Source of the DNA: Acanthaster planci
Lineage: Eukaryota; Echinodermata; Asteroidea; Valvatida; Acanthasteridae
Direction: 5' to 3'
DNA length: 35,643 nucleotides
NCBI RefSeq assembly: GCF_001949145.1
Contig: NW_019091454.1
Location: forward strand, 906,182 to 941,824
Below the pieces are notes generated by a model. The model was not told the DNA's origin. It was given only the letters and a program-made list of their open reading frames with translations, and made no database searches. Both the position numbers and the translations under genes were made by a program. Shown here one piece after another: positions 12,401 through 22,030 of this stretch (the stretch's first letter is position 1; every line of letters starts with the position of its first letter).

Positions 12401-12925
12401 CATTCTCTGCATCTGTGATCTTTGCTTCTGAGATGTCTACGGCTGACAAACTGACCGCAATCTCGGCACCTGAAGTGGGTCTGGCAAACTGACGCCCCCC
12501 TAGTGTTTCGCTTCAGGTGATTTTCGTAGCACATGCCGCTTCTGAAGTGTCTGTTGCAGTCTGAGCAATATACTAACTCGCCTTCTTCCTAGTTGGCCTG
12601 GAAGCAAAGCTTACAAGAACCATGACATCTGTGGTCTTTCCGATGATCGTGACCTTTTAGACGTGATACAGAAATAACTTCTGTTGAGGAACGAAGGCAT
12701 GCTGGTGATGACGTCGTAGTGACCGTCGTGATGATAGAGGTAAAGCTGCTGATCGGCAGAGGGACCTTTGTATACACCAGCATTTGCGTAATCGTATCCT
12801 GTCATTACCCAGTGCAACGTACGGTCCTTTTGTCTAGGAACTATCGCTTCATACTTCCTGATTACTTTTGGACCTCCCTGTAGGCTGGTTGGTATCTTTT
12901 CATAACGTCGCACAACATGAGTCAT
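9462..12925 (-). pseudogene. Protein-primed family-B DNA polymerase (Maverick/Polinton type), broken
   Basis: This is a replicative polymerase of a large self-synthesising DNA transposon or related virus-like element; such enzymes start from a terminal protein and have a 3'-5' exonuclease. Reading down the minus strand, successive frames give an N-terminal region with HHDGHYDVIT (near 12740), cysteine-rich zinc-binding segments (12600-12130), the Exo II-like block HNFKGYDSYF (12006-12035), the Exo III block YCRSDVD (11634-11654), polymerase motif A DFTSLYP (10952-10972), motif B split by an apparent intron (10156-10395), motif C as YYDTNS (around 9866-9883) and a C-terminal VVYTKRV...PYGF ending at the stop at 9462-9464. 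At about 1,070 codons after removing the intron it is close to full length. The frame is broken near 12650, 12280, 11270, 10825 and 9600, and by several stops. No integrase, protease, ATPase or capsid gene accompanies it. It could equally be an endogenised adintovirus-like remnant. Confidence 0.88.
10156..10395 (-). other. Apparent GT-AG intron inside the polymerase gene
   Basis: On the minus strand the reading frame encoding AIAKLMLN stops at a good donor, aacag/gtaac (boundary between 10396 and 10395). Coding similarity resumes after an acceptor preceded by a strong pyrimidine tract, ttcttctctgcccttctctag (ending at 10156). The two flanks are the two halves of polymerase motif B (KxxxNS before, GKFGQR after), and the phase is right for joining them. 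The third codon after the junction reads TGA, where the family has Trp, so even the spliced form would be interrupted. A non-intron insertion remains possible but would not predict both splice signals in the right phase. Confidence 0.72.
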
Positions 12926-15084
12926 CCTCTTTCATCATGTTGTATAATAATGTCATAAGCAAGGTCAAATTATTGTGCTGAAAATTTTTACCCCATGATA
13001 TGCCTTATTCATATTTTATCCCATACAACAAGGGTCTGTCTGTACCCAAATTTCTCATGCCTCTTTCCACGCCCACACAAGGTCAAACCGTACCCGCATA
13101 AGTTTTACCCTGCCCTTATTCCTTTTCATCTTCTTATGATTTTTATACATATTTATGCAAGCATTTCCAATGGTCAAACTGTCCTATAGTTGAAGTTCAA
13201 AGTATCTCATCTCACCTTAAAAACACTGTTCACCAGACTCAAACTTTACTAATGCAATATCGTGGGGTAACGTGCATGACTGCATCTGTACGTTTGTGTC
13301 CACCTCTTGTTTACGTCAGACAGACGGTTCATAAGATTTCATATTAACAATTTTGTGCTTAAATTTTGTTGATTTTGATATTAAAAATTATATTTAGTTA
13401 TGATACTCAAAATGTAAAGCAAACCCCCAAAGTATCTTCTCTGCATCATATTTTAAAATTTGAAATTCTATACAATTACATTCATACGGCTTGTTGGCGG
13501 CCATTTTGTTTGAGATAAGCTTCCGTTGTTTGAACAAAAAGAATTTATTTTTGATATAAATACATACGGCGCCATATGGGGTATGTGAATATTTGATCAT
13601 TCATTTCTAGTACTATCAGCATCCTGTTTTTCTTTGATACGTGACAAGGCTGATGAGAATTACACTCCGTGACAAAACCGATCATACAGACTGAATGGAC
13701 AAACCAAATTTTTGTGGTTGGTTGCCGACGTTCTTATACAACATTAACAAAAACACATCGAGCCTATTAAAGAACTGTTCAAAGATCTGGACTTAATCTT
13801 ACATCTGTACATATTTGAAGAGGTATAAGACAATTGAAAATACTCTTCATGCATTACATGTCTCCTGAATAAATTGGGAAAACACGTAAAAGCAACTGTA
13901 CTTGGTCATCAACTGGACGGACGACGTATGCCTTGACAAAGGTAGTTCACACGGAATAGACTGGAGTCTTCATCTTACCTTCATAGGTACTGCGGTGAGC
14001 CATGAAAAGGCTTTTAAAATTAAAAAGGCATGCATGTGCATAAGGCTACCGATGACACTCACCCTTCTTACTATGATCCTGTCCTTACAGTTCGATCAGA
14101 TAATCTATCCAAGTGCAATCCGAAGTATGATACGAATTTTTCTCACCAACGCAGCGGCACCAAGTAAGACACATCAAGTGGATCATGCGCTTGGATCATA
14201 TACATGTCCTGGTGTTTGCCTCCTGACTCTTCAATCGGTGTTACGTAACGCACCACTTCCAAATCTTTACATGATACGAAGGTTTATGATGGTACATACA
14301 ATACGATTACGTTCAGTAAAAATGTTTACTTAACTGTTTGACTGACCATCTTCCATGTTGGTTAGAAAAATACACATGTGCAACTTTCTCAATGTCGCTT
14401 TTATTTCGTTTTTCTCAATGAAATATTGCACAACAACCTGTAATATTGCATGACGTAATTTCTGAAGATTATGACTCGTCATTTTTAACACAAGAATTAC
14501 CAAACCTCAGTAACAATGTTTTATATGAGGTTATTGCGTGTATCTTCCCTTCCTACTCTTCCTTCCGATCCACTTTAAAACATAAGTGCATTTATTCTGG
14601 ATGAGAAAATTCATACGCTCCTATCGAAATATTACATCGTTGACGCTCAGAGAAGCTTTTCAGTCGTAGCGCTCTTATAAAATTGACGTTTCCATTGTAC
14701 AAACGCATGCCACAGAATTATACGGATGCAACATCAGACATGTTTTGAAAACGACAGTTTATTTTTCCATAGTTTCACCAAACTTTGGTTGTTTGTATCG
14801 AAAGTATAATCCTATACATACAACAACATCACTGCCATTTATGTTCAGGCCCTTTGGAAAACATTCCTCTTATTTTTTATGGGGATTAATTTTACATCTG
14901 TAGGTGCTGTACCAATAAACAAATCTTACCAATATACTTTTGTTCTTTCAAATGGATCATAACGACCACAGTGAAATACAGTACGGTATTATCTAGAATT
15001 TACGGACACTATGTATGTAAGTCCGGATTTCCTACTTTCTGTTTATACAGTGTCCATTCTTTTGAAACTGTTTCTTTGATTGTA
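12926..15084. other. COG6 intron sequence, no gene supported
   Basis: Mostly AT-rich sequence. A 143-codon open frame at 13902-14333 (+) has no recognisable motif and an odd Met/Ile/Leu-rich composition. No terminal repeat of the upstream polymerase-bearing element could be found here. Confidence 0.4.
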
Positions 15085-15490
15085 GGGGATCTATATTGAT
15101 TTAAAGAAGACATTAGGCCACTGTCCAAATACCATGAAAATCAGTCACAATATAAAATTCATATTCATCTGTATTGATTTAAAGAAGACATTAGGCCTCT
15201 GTCCAAATACCATGAAAATCAGTCACAATATGAAATTCATAAGCCATCACGGTCTTTCAATTGGCGCAATAACGTCACTTGCCACAATACAAGGTAAATG
15301 GTACGTTCCTGTATTTTTAAAATGCCACCACAGCCCCTCCTAAAATTACCTACACCCCCATGTACAATGGAATATTCCCGTTCCACATTTTGTGCTAATG
15401 AGGGTCAAGTGGGGTGGAATCCGGCCTTCTGATTGGATCAGGGGGCGGGGCAAATTACCTGGTTAGACCGGCTTCACTACTATTGGCCAA
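15085..15490 (+). repeat. Dispersed repeat D, copy 2
   Basis: This is the plus-strand counterpart of 7340-7690, in inverted orientation relative to that copy. It differs by carrying an internal tandem duplication at about 15094-15249. It directly abuts family A copy 2, and whether D and A were once one element cannot be told from two copies. Confidence 0.75.
15094..15249 (+). repeat. 78-bp tandem duplication inside repeat D copy 2
   Basis: The block beginning tattgatttaaagaagacat at 15094 recurs at 15172, a spacing of 78 bases. Over the first roughly 67 bases the two units differ at only two places, so the duplication is much younger than the split from copy 1 at 7340-7690, which has a single unit. 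Confidence 0.85.
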
Positions 15491-17239
15491 TCAAAATTTG
15501 TTGGCGACTTGGCATAATATTCTGGGAACATCACCAATGGTCCGGATCCACCCCCGTGGATAACAACCCTCCAGTCCATCTCGGAAGCCTTCACCTTTCC
15601 CACCCGCAAGATGGACTCCAAGCATCAGCCAAGGGACGTTTTCAGCGGCCGAAGTGGTCTCTCTAGTCCAGCCAGATCCATTCCCTAGTGGAACACGGCT
15701 CCGGATCATGTCCCGGATCGTGATGGCTCAGTCTTACAATTGGTACGAGTAAACTTACTCCCCCATTAGCTGTGTCTGGGCATGACATTCGCCCCCAGTT
15801 CCTGTGATCTGAATTTCTCTGACGGTCTCCCAACTACTAGCGTCTACCATGGAAGACGGGTATTCATTGTATAGCTCGCCAGTCTACACACCGGGCCAGC
15901 TACAATGACCGCCACACGCCATGGACTGTGGCTGTCAGATGAACTTCTCAGCGGTTCCCTCAGGCGTGGCTTGGAAGTTATAATGCCTCTGGCTGACGGC
16001 CTGTTGTTTTGGGGGCGGCCAATTCAGAGGCGCCGCCTACCTATATGGCTTTTCACCGACCACTTTTCGGGCTACAGAACTGCATCATCGCCATATTTCT
16101 AAAAAGCAACTCATCACTGCGGCTCCTGGATACCGGCTAGGGCTATCTGACCAGCGTGTTTCCATCTTCTCTGGTGGCTTGGTGCACTTTGACCTATCAC
16201 AACCTACATTCCAGACATGCCACTGATGTTCCGGGCTCGTAGATTTTTTGGGTTCTACAACCGGACTACCGCACATAAGAAGCGTAAATGCAAGAAATCC
16301 TACTCTATACCTCGGCAAGATATTTCTTCATCAGGTTTGATGATGGCAGTCCACTCTCTCGCAGACACTGTCCACCTTAGCCAGCTGCCTGGAGTCAATC
16401 TCCACCCCCCTGGTGACTGCCCCAGATCCGGATACCCTGTGTGAGGATCTCTTTCTGGACTCTCACCCAGATTTGTAGCCGGCCTCGCTTCCAGATCCAG
16501 TTTTATCTCTGGCTTCACCTCTGGCTCCGTCGGTCTGTCTAATACACGCCATTCAATCGAGTATCCACACCTCGCCTGCCCTTATTCACCGACTTTCCAT
16601 ATACATGTATTCTCCCACTTGGCCGGACGTGAGTTCTTCTGGAGTGCGTATGTCCAAAGCTGTATACTGTGGCTGTTATGAGGTCTGACAAGAATGTGTC
16701 TGCTCTCCGCGCTCGCTTTTGTTAATGGATTGCCACTTTTGCCTTTTCCGACTGTGTCCAGCGTAACCGAAATGAAAAGGTGGACTTGGCAAGTATTAGC
16801 TGATTTTACGTTTTTATTCACTCGCAATCTCTATTACAGCGAGTAAATAGAAATGTTTTAGCGCTTTGATGTAAGTTGAAAGTACTTGGTTATGGAACAG
16901 CCTGCTGTCTTAGAATGCTCCTTATTGCAATTTTTTTTATTTTTGCAATGCATACGGAATGATCTTCATTACCCGTGCACGTAATAATATGGCCGTAGTC
17001 CTCAAACTGCAGGATACAAATGGCCACATCAAACATAGTACAATGTAACAGGGCTCACTTGTCTTTCCTTATTATGAATACTTCAGTATCTATGTACATG
17101 TGGGCTCTTCCACTCCATGCCTCCGGGTCTGGGACACCGCCTCTCAAGACAAACACTGCAACAAGTTAGAGCTCCAAGCAGTGTTTTACACTCTTCACCA
17201 CTTTTGACAACACCTAGTGGGTTGTTCCTTTCGAGTCCA

Positions 17240-17931
17240 GAGCAACAACTCCACGGCAGTGATGATGCATCTAATCTCCATCTCAGCATCAAACTGGTGT
17301 TCCTGCTTGCGGTCGTTACATCAAGACATGGTAGCGAACTGCGTGTTCTATCGATGGCCAAAGGTCACGTCCGCTGTGAGCCGTATGAGGTTCGCCTTAT
17401 CCCAGCCATCAAGTTTTTGACGAAAAACCAGATGCCTACCTTCCGGCCTCTCGACATATTCATTCCCGACATAGCCTCACTTTTCGGAGATGACTCTGAC
17501 AAGATATGGTATCCAGTTCACACTCTCAAGTGGTACCCTGCCAGGACCAAGCTTCATCACTACGACAAAACCCTTCCATTCAGGGTCAAAGGACACTATT
17601 CTCGGCCATCATCTTCGCAAACCGTGACTGGCCGGCACAACACGATGAGATGACCCGATCTCGCGTCAGAGCCCTCGATGATTGGGCCACTTCTGCATCC
17701 TGGTCATATTTCAGAGGAGTTCCTCTAGCAGAAATCTGCCAGGCGGCTTGCTGAAGATCCCCCTCCACCTTCACCGAGTGCTATCTGAAGGATGTTCTGC
17801 AGAGCAAAACAGCCCTTGGCTCAGCAACATTGCACTTGGCAGTCTGGACGGTGCCCAGCACTGCCCCGGGCCGGACGGTGAATACTTTATCGCAGACATT
17901 TCTTTCTTCTGGTGAGTGTATGCTTGAGTGA
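17240..17931 (+). pseudogene. DIRS-type tyrosine recombinase, C-terminal catalytic part, broken
   Basis: This is a site-specific recombinase of the tyrosine family, used by DIRS elements to integrate a circular DNA intermediate. In the first frame LVFLLAVVTSRHGSELRVLS carries the catalytic Arg I block (R-x-x-S-E-L). After a frameshift between about 17530 and 17640 the second frame gives RVRALDDWATSASW, then FRGVPLAEICQAAC, then STFTECYLKDV with the presumed Tyr nucleophile. Two further lesions are visible: the His of the usual H-x-x-R box is replaced (SRVR), and a TGA at 17752-17754 lies where the family has Trp. The frame then stays open to a natural-looking stop at 17929-17931. The N-terminal core-binding domain is not recognised upstream. 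Copy 1 of the family lacks this whole block. Confidence 0.78.
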
Positions 17932-18015
17932 TGCCCGCCCATGTTCTTTTAGTAACTACACTAGCTCCTGTCGCCGACCCACCTCCAGGGTACGGTGCCA
18001 CTCTGCACATGTAGA

Positions 18016-18092
18016 CTGGGCAGGGGTATGTGAATGCAGGAGACTCCTCCCTGTGTGGGTCAGGTCGCCTAGTGATACTTAGCCCTGCCCAG
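18016..18092. repeat. Inverted repeat (hairpin) in the 3' region of family A
   Basis: The arms ctgggcaggg (18016-18025) and ccctgcccag (18083-18092) are perfect 10-base complements. The right 40 bases (18053-18092) are, in reverse complement, a close match to the extreme 3' end of copy 1 (2167-2205). DIRS elements carry inverted terminal repeats and an internal region complementary to them, and this segment could be such an internal complementary region. Confidence 0.6.
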
Positions 18093-18265
18093 CCACTTCC
18101 ACTCGTCCTTCCCCACTTTGGCCCTGGGGGTTTCCTCCGCTTCGAAAAGAAGGACGAACATGGCGGTGTGATCACAGTACATTGTGGAGGGTCAAGGGGC
18201 AGCATGCATAATCAAGTCTTTTCAGTGAACTGTAATAGGCACATGGGAAATTTGCATATGTAGGC

Positions 18266-18767
18266 TGGAGACACAAAACAGCAATACATATCAGCAAAAG
18301 TACCAGTACTATGGCAATCAGCAATTGTCAGCAATTGTTCTCGCCCGAGCCTGGTGACGCGGAACAGCAACTCATATCAGCAAAATACACAAAGCTATCA
18401 GCAAAATGTATGAAAAGCATTTATCAGCATTTGTTTCCGCCCAAAGCACATTGAATGGTAAATTAATTTTTGGAATGTTCCTGCGCAGTACAAAGCCTTC
18501 AATATGCAAATTCAAACAGCAATTCCATCTGGCAGAATGCAAATTTCCAAGAGGTGCGGCCTAGGCTTGGGCTTACACTGGGTTGCTGGAATAACCGTCA
18601 ACTAATGAGTGTTTGCAACGACCACTTACAGCTATTCATGTCAAATGACAGAAATTGGTGAGTATGAAATGGCTTCTCTTAATTTGGCCTTTAATAATCT
18701 AGTGCCTTGCTCGACAGAGGAAGGGGTCAGGCCTTTCCTTTCGGCACATTCCCATAAGTGTCATAAA
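18266..18767. other. Intron sequence with clustered atcagcaa words
   Basis: No gene is seen. Between about 18278 and 18440 the word tcagcaa or a one-base variant occurs about seven times (atatcagcaaaa, caatcagcaattg, tcagcaattg and so on) at irregular spacing. This is a degenerate array of unknown origin. The assembly gap follows. Confidence 0.5.
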
Positions 18768-19541
18768 NNNNNNNNNNNNNNNNNNNNNNNNNNNNNNNNN
18801 NNNNNNNNNNNNNNNNNNNNNNNNNNNNNNNNNNNNNNNNNNNNNNNNNNNNNNNNNNNNNNNNNNNNNNNNNNNNNNNNNNNNNNNNNNNNNNNNNNNN
18901 NNNNNNNNNNNNNNNNNNNNNNNNNNNNNNNNNNNNNNNNNNNNNNNNNNNNNNNNNNNNNNNNNNNNNNNNNNNNNNNNNNNNNNNNNNNNNNNNNNNN
19001 NNNNNNNNNNNNNNNNNNNNNNNNNNNNNNNNNNNNNNNNNNNNNNNNNNNNNNNNNNNNNNNNNNNNNNNNNNNNNNNNNNNNNNNNNNNNNNNNNNNN
19101 NNNNNNNNNNNNNNNNNNNNNNNNNNNNNNNNNNNNNNNNNNNNNNNNNNNNNNNNNNNNNNNNNNNNNNNNNNNNNNNNNNNNNNNNNNNNNNNNNNNN
19201 NNNNNNNNNNNNNNNNNNNNNNNNNNNNNNNNNNNNNNNNNNNNNNNNNNNNNNNNNNNNNNNNNNNNNNNNNNNNNNNNNNNNNNNNNNNNNNNNNNNN
19301 NNNNNNNNNNNNNNNNNNNNNNNNNNNNNNNNNNNNNNNNNNNNNNNNNNNNNNNNNNNNNNNNNNNNNNNNNNNNNNNNNNNNNNNNNNNNNNNNNNNN
19401 NNNNNNNNNNNNNNNNNNNNNNNNNNNNNNNNNNNNNNNNNNNNNNNNNNNNNNNNNNNNNNNNNNNNNNNNNNNNNNNNNNNNNNNNNNNNNNNNNNNN
19501 NNNNNNNNNNNNNNNNNNNNNNNNNNNNNNNNNNNNNNNNN
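18768..19541. other. Assembly gap (774 N)
   Basis: A run of N. Any open frame crossing it is an artefact. The 3' end of the adjoining Ngaro-like element may lie within it. Confidence 0.99.
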
Positions 19542-19639
19542 GAATAAAATTCACGCCAAACGGGCTTGTTGCTGAATGAAGTTGGCAGCATGACTGTCAC
19601 CAAATAGACCTCAGGTAGTGGTATTAAGGGGAGATGCAA

Positions 19640-20215
19640 CAAGCAAACAATATGGCGCCAGGGCTTGGTAAAAGTTGCCGAGAATGAGCAAACAACTATC
19701 ATCAGTCAAATGAAATTCGTCCGCATGATATAACACCGCGGAAGACCACTGGATCTAGGGGTGCCAAATAACATCCCCATGAGCGTTTCGAAATAATGAA
19801 TGAATGTACGCATTCAGCGAACGTCGCGTACGCTCAAGGGAACTCTGCTTCAAGGCATGAGGGTAAGTTTGGCGGGGCAGTAACTCGGAATAAAAAATGA
19901 CAGTATGCGGCAGTGTTTCTCTGGTCAAATTGATGCACTGCCGTGCTAGAATACTCAGTAAATGTTTGTGTACAACCCCAGGTCGGTGGCGCCTATCTGT
20001 AGTATGATGACGTCGTGTAGTATCGGAACAGCTGACCACACTTCCAACAGGAAATCGGAAAACTGGAACATCTGGAGTCCTCGCCGTCCCATCTAGTGGA
20101 TATAGGCCAGCCGATTGAGACGCTTTCCCCAGGGTGATGACCCCACCATTCAGGCACACGAAGCCATTCCCAATGACCCAACACAGTTGGCTTACCAGGG
20201 GCCAATTCTCACGAG
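19640..20215 (-). pseudogene. SGNH/GDSL-type hydrolase of Ngaro copy 2, broken
   Basis: Some Ngaro elements carry an extra serine-esterase-like ORF of the SGNH fold whose role in transposition is unknown. Here block I reads WVIGNGF (ggg aat ggc at 20163-20171), so the GDS nucleophile motif is lost. After a frameshift, block III reads IILQIGATDLG (19982-19993), with Thr in place of the usual Asn of G-x-N-D. Then come the family-like YSELLPR segment, an in-frame TAG at 19755-19757, and a block V-like DEFHLTDD (19710-19721) containing the D-x-x-H pair. The gene is a clear pseudogene. Identification rests on the order and spacing of these blocks and on the homologous position in the other copy. 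Confidence 0.68.
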
Positions 20216-20282
20216 AAAAATGAAAAGAAAATCAGAACAACAAGTACGAACAAAGTACTTAAGCTAATACAACATGTAGCGT

Positions 20283-21261
20283 TCAATGGAAAATAGCTGG
20301 GGGAATCCGAATGTAACGTCGGTAAGCCCCAGACTTCCAATGCCCCAAAATTTTAATATCATCCTCAGACACACCTGCCATAGCTGCAGACGTGGTTGGG
20401 CCTACGCGAAAAGAATGAGAGATTAATCTGGCGTTGTAAAGCCCTGTAAACTCAAGGGCACGACGGAGTGCCGCGACAAACTGGTAACGCGTGACACAAC
20501 TCCGATCGAAATGTGAAAAAAATGGGCCAAGGGGGGATGTGGAACAGGAAAGAGGAGACCAAGTCGCCCGCACGGAGCACATCATGTTGTGGCAGCTATG
20601 CGCTGCTGGGATGGAAACTACATAACCATGGCCATATTGATCTGTTTTCGAGTGGCGTAGGATAAGTTCGACCCTTAAAGGGGAGTCTTTGACGGTAATA
20701 TCAGACCGACACAACGGGCTAGAGATTGGTAGGATTGGGCAGTAAATTCCCCAATGTGAAGGAACCCAAAAAACGCAAGTAAAAAAGCCTCTCGGAAAAG
20801 TCAACCTCAAAATTACTCAAGCAAATAGCCTGCAAGGCTGGGACCATACGACATAAAATATCATAAGTGATAGGGCGCCGTCTGTCGCGACGACTACTAC
20901 GCCTACGACATCCCTCCAGTAAACGTTTGACCAGAAAATGCTTAGTTAAATCAGGATAATTCATTAACTACAAATTGGAGGAAACCCCCGATACGTAAGA
21001 GGTAATCGTTGTAGGGGCATACCCATATACCGACAAAAATGCAGTAAATCGAACTATCTGAAGCAGGGAAGGGGAGTGCTCGGCATCGAAACCATGGGTT
21101 TGACTGAACCATTGAAAAAGATGCCAAGCCCTCTGATAAGACAAGTTCGTGTGGGGGGCCACCGCGTCATGCAAAAGACTCTGGACTTCTAACTGAAGAC
21201 ACTCCACAGGTTGTCGGCCAAGAGGGTTATATCGCGGTCTGCAGCGGGTGCGAGATGACAA
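20283..21261 (-). pseudogene. Ngaro tyrosine recombinase, copy 2
   Basis: The enzyme catalyses integration of the element's circular DNA. The N-terminal core-binding region is APHTNLSYQRAWHLFQWF followed by a Thr/Ser-Tyr-Val-Ser-Gly turn (21170-20970). A linker with RRDRRRPITYDIL follows in the frame at 20964-20719, and the catalytic domain sits in the frame at 20810-20283: HSFR (H-x-x-R), LGHWKSG (His/Trp position) and YRRYIRI with the Tyr nucleophile. The Arg I block, read in a third frame, is GFLHIGEFTA, with His (20756-20758) where Arg is expected. At least two frameshifts separate the parts, so no intact protein is possible. It is better preserved at its C-terminus than the other copy. 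Confidence 0.82.
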
Positions 21262-21780
21262 AATCTGGTCATCTGAAAACGTGAAAGAGCATCAGCAATG
21301 CCATTATCCAGGCCTGGAACATGCTGAGATCGAAACTGGATATTGTATGTGAGACATGTCACCACGAGGCATTGCACCAAACACATCATTAAGTGATGTT
21401 TAGACGTTTGTCTGTTGATGGCACTAACTACATACAGCCTGATTGTCACAACAAAATATCACGTGTTTATTATGCAATGGGACAGCCCACTGCTGGACTG
21501 CCAGCACAATGGGGAATAACTCCAAGCAGAAGCATCAGTGTACATGTGCAATTGGTCACTATTATTCCATACCGAAAAAATTTTCGTTCCGCTGAAATGT
21601 GACAAAAAATGTTGCCACGCTAGCAAGTCTGTTCGTGCACCTGAAGTGATGCTAATTTTGTGATGAGGTTTGGAGATACCCCTAGCTAGATCATGCAAAC
21701 GATGGAGAAAGTCCCTACTAGGTCTTACCGCATTATAAACAAAATTGAGACGACTTAGCAGACGACCTGCGTTACATGTA
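21262..21780 (-). pseudogene. Ngaro RT end plus RNase H, copy 2, with internal deletion
   Basis: The minus strand gives LLSRLNFVYNAVRPSRDFL and SKPHHKISI, the connection domain after RT, then HMYTDASA (first RNase H Asp). This is followed almost at once by ELFPIVLAVQQW and IFCCDNQAV in another frame, and HVPGLDNGIADALSRF in the next. The element at 28007-28978 has about 30 extra residues between TDAS and the ELFPI-like block, so a deletion removed that loop here. All four acidic RNase H positions (D, E, D, D) can still be seen, though not in one frame. RT motifs A to C are gone. Confidence 0.8.
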
Positions 21781-21789
21781 GGTTGACCA

Positions 21790-22020
21790 ACTCTGGCGAC
21801 TGGGTGCCAACAGGACCCGAAATTGGACCAGGGGCTGGAGGCAGTGGAGGGGGCACGCTCGCATTGCTGGTACGGACAAAATTGTGCTGGTGCGAAACGG
21901 GCACACCAAGCAGCATCAGCCAAAGTTCGGTATTACTAGTTGCCCAAGAGTGCGACGGCACACGCACCTGGCGCAATCGAAACTTGATGTCGTACTCATG
22001 CCAACCATAGAGAGTACAAT
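21790..22020 (-). pseudogene. Ngaro gag fragment, copy 2
   Basis: The peptide YGWHEYDIKFRLRQVRV and ELWLMLLGVPV match YGWRDYDIQFRLRQARM and ELWLMLVGAPI in the gag of the other copy. The zinc-finger end is missing; the frame passes straight into RT sequence, so gag and RT were joined by a deletion with a breakpoint near 21775. Confidence 0.8.
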
Positions 22021-22030
22021 GCAAAATTTT

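Larger units (their letters stand above)
15500..18265 (+). mobile_element. DIRS-like element, family A copy 2
   Basis: The right part (16260-18265) is collinear with copy 1 at 165-2225, and the block at 15705-15905 matches the fragment at 25085-25290. The order seen is a leader of unknown function, a degraded gag-like stretch (16220-16620), a long region without frame, a broken tyrosine recombinase (17240-17931), a palindromic segment (18016-18092) and a shared 3' tail ending gcatatgtag. No reverse transcriptase or RNase H was found, so this copy is defective. DIRS elements integrate through a tyrosine recombinase and leave no target-site duplication, which fits the lack of flanking direct repeats. 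The left boundary is uncertain. Confidence 0.65.
19542..22030 (-). mobile_element. Ngaro-like retrotransposon, copy 2 (internally deleted)
   Basis: On the minus strand the order is a gag fragment (22015-21790), the end of RT joined to a shortened RNase H (21780-21262), a tyrosine recombinase (21261-20283) and an SGNH hydrolase (20215-19640). This gene order, with RT/RNase H before the recombinase, distinguishes Ngaro from DIRS1. Its proteins are clearly related to those of the copy at 26268-30600. Most of RT and the end of gag are deleted. The 5' end is truncated near 22020, and the 3' end runs toward the gap. Confidence 0.8.

Noticed and set aside
12025-12492. 155-codon plus-strand open frame
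   Set aside because: It is the antisense shadow of the polymerase exonuclease region on the minus strand.
13902-14333. 143-codon plus-strand open frame
   Set aside because: No recognisable motif, odd Met/Ile-rich composition, no splice context and no homologue elsewhere in the window; it is probably chance.
18609-19702. Open frames of about 300 codons over the N run
   Set aside because: They are artefacts of untranslated N; only the flanking bases carry information.
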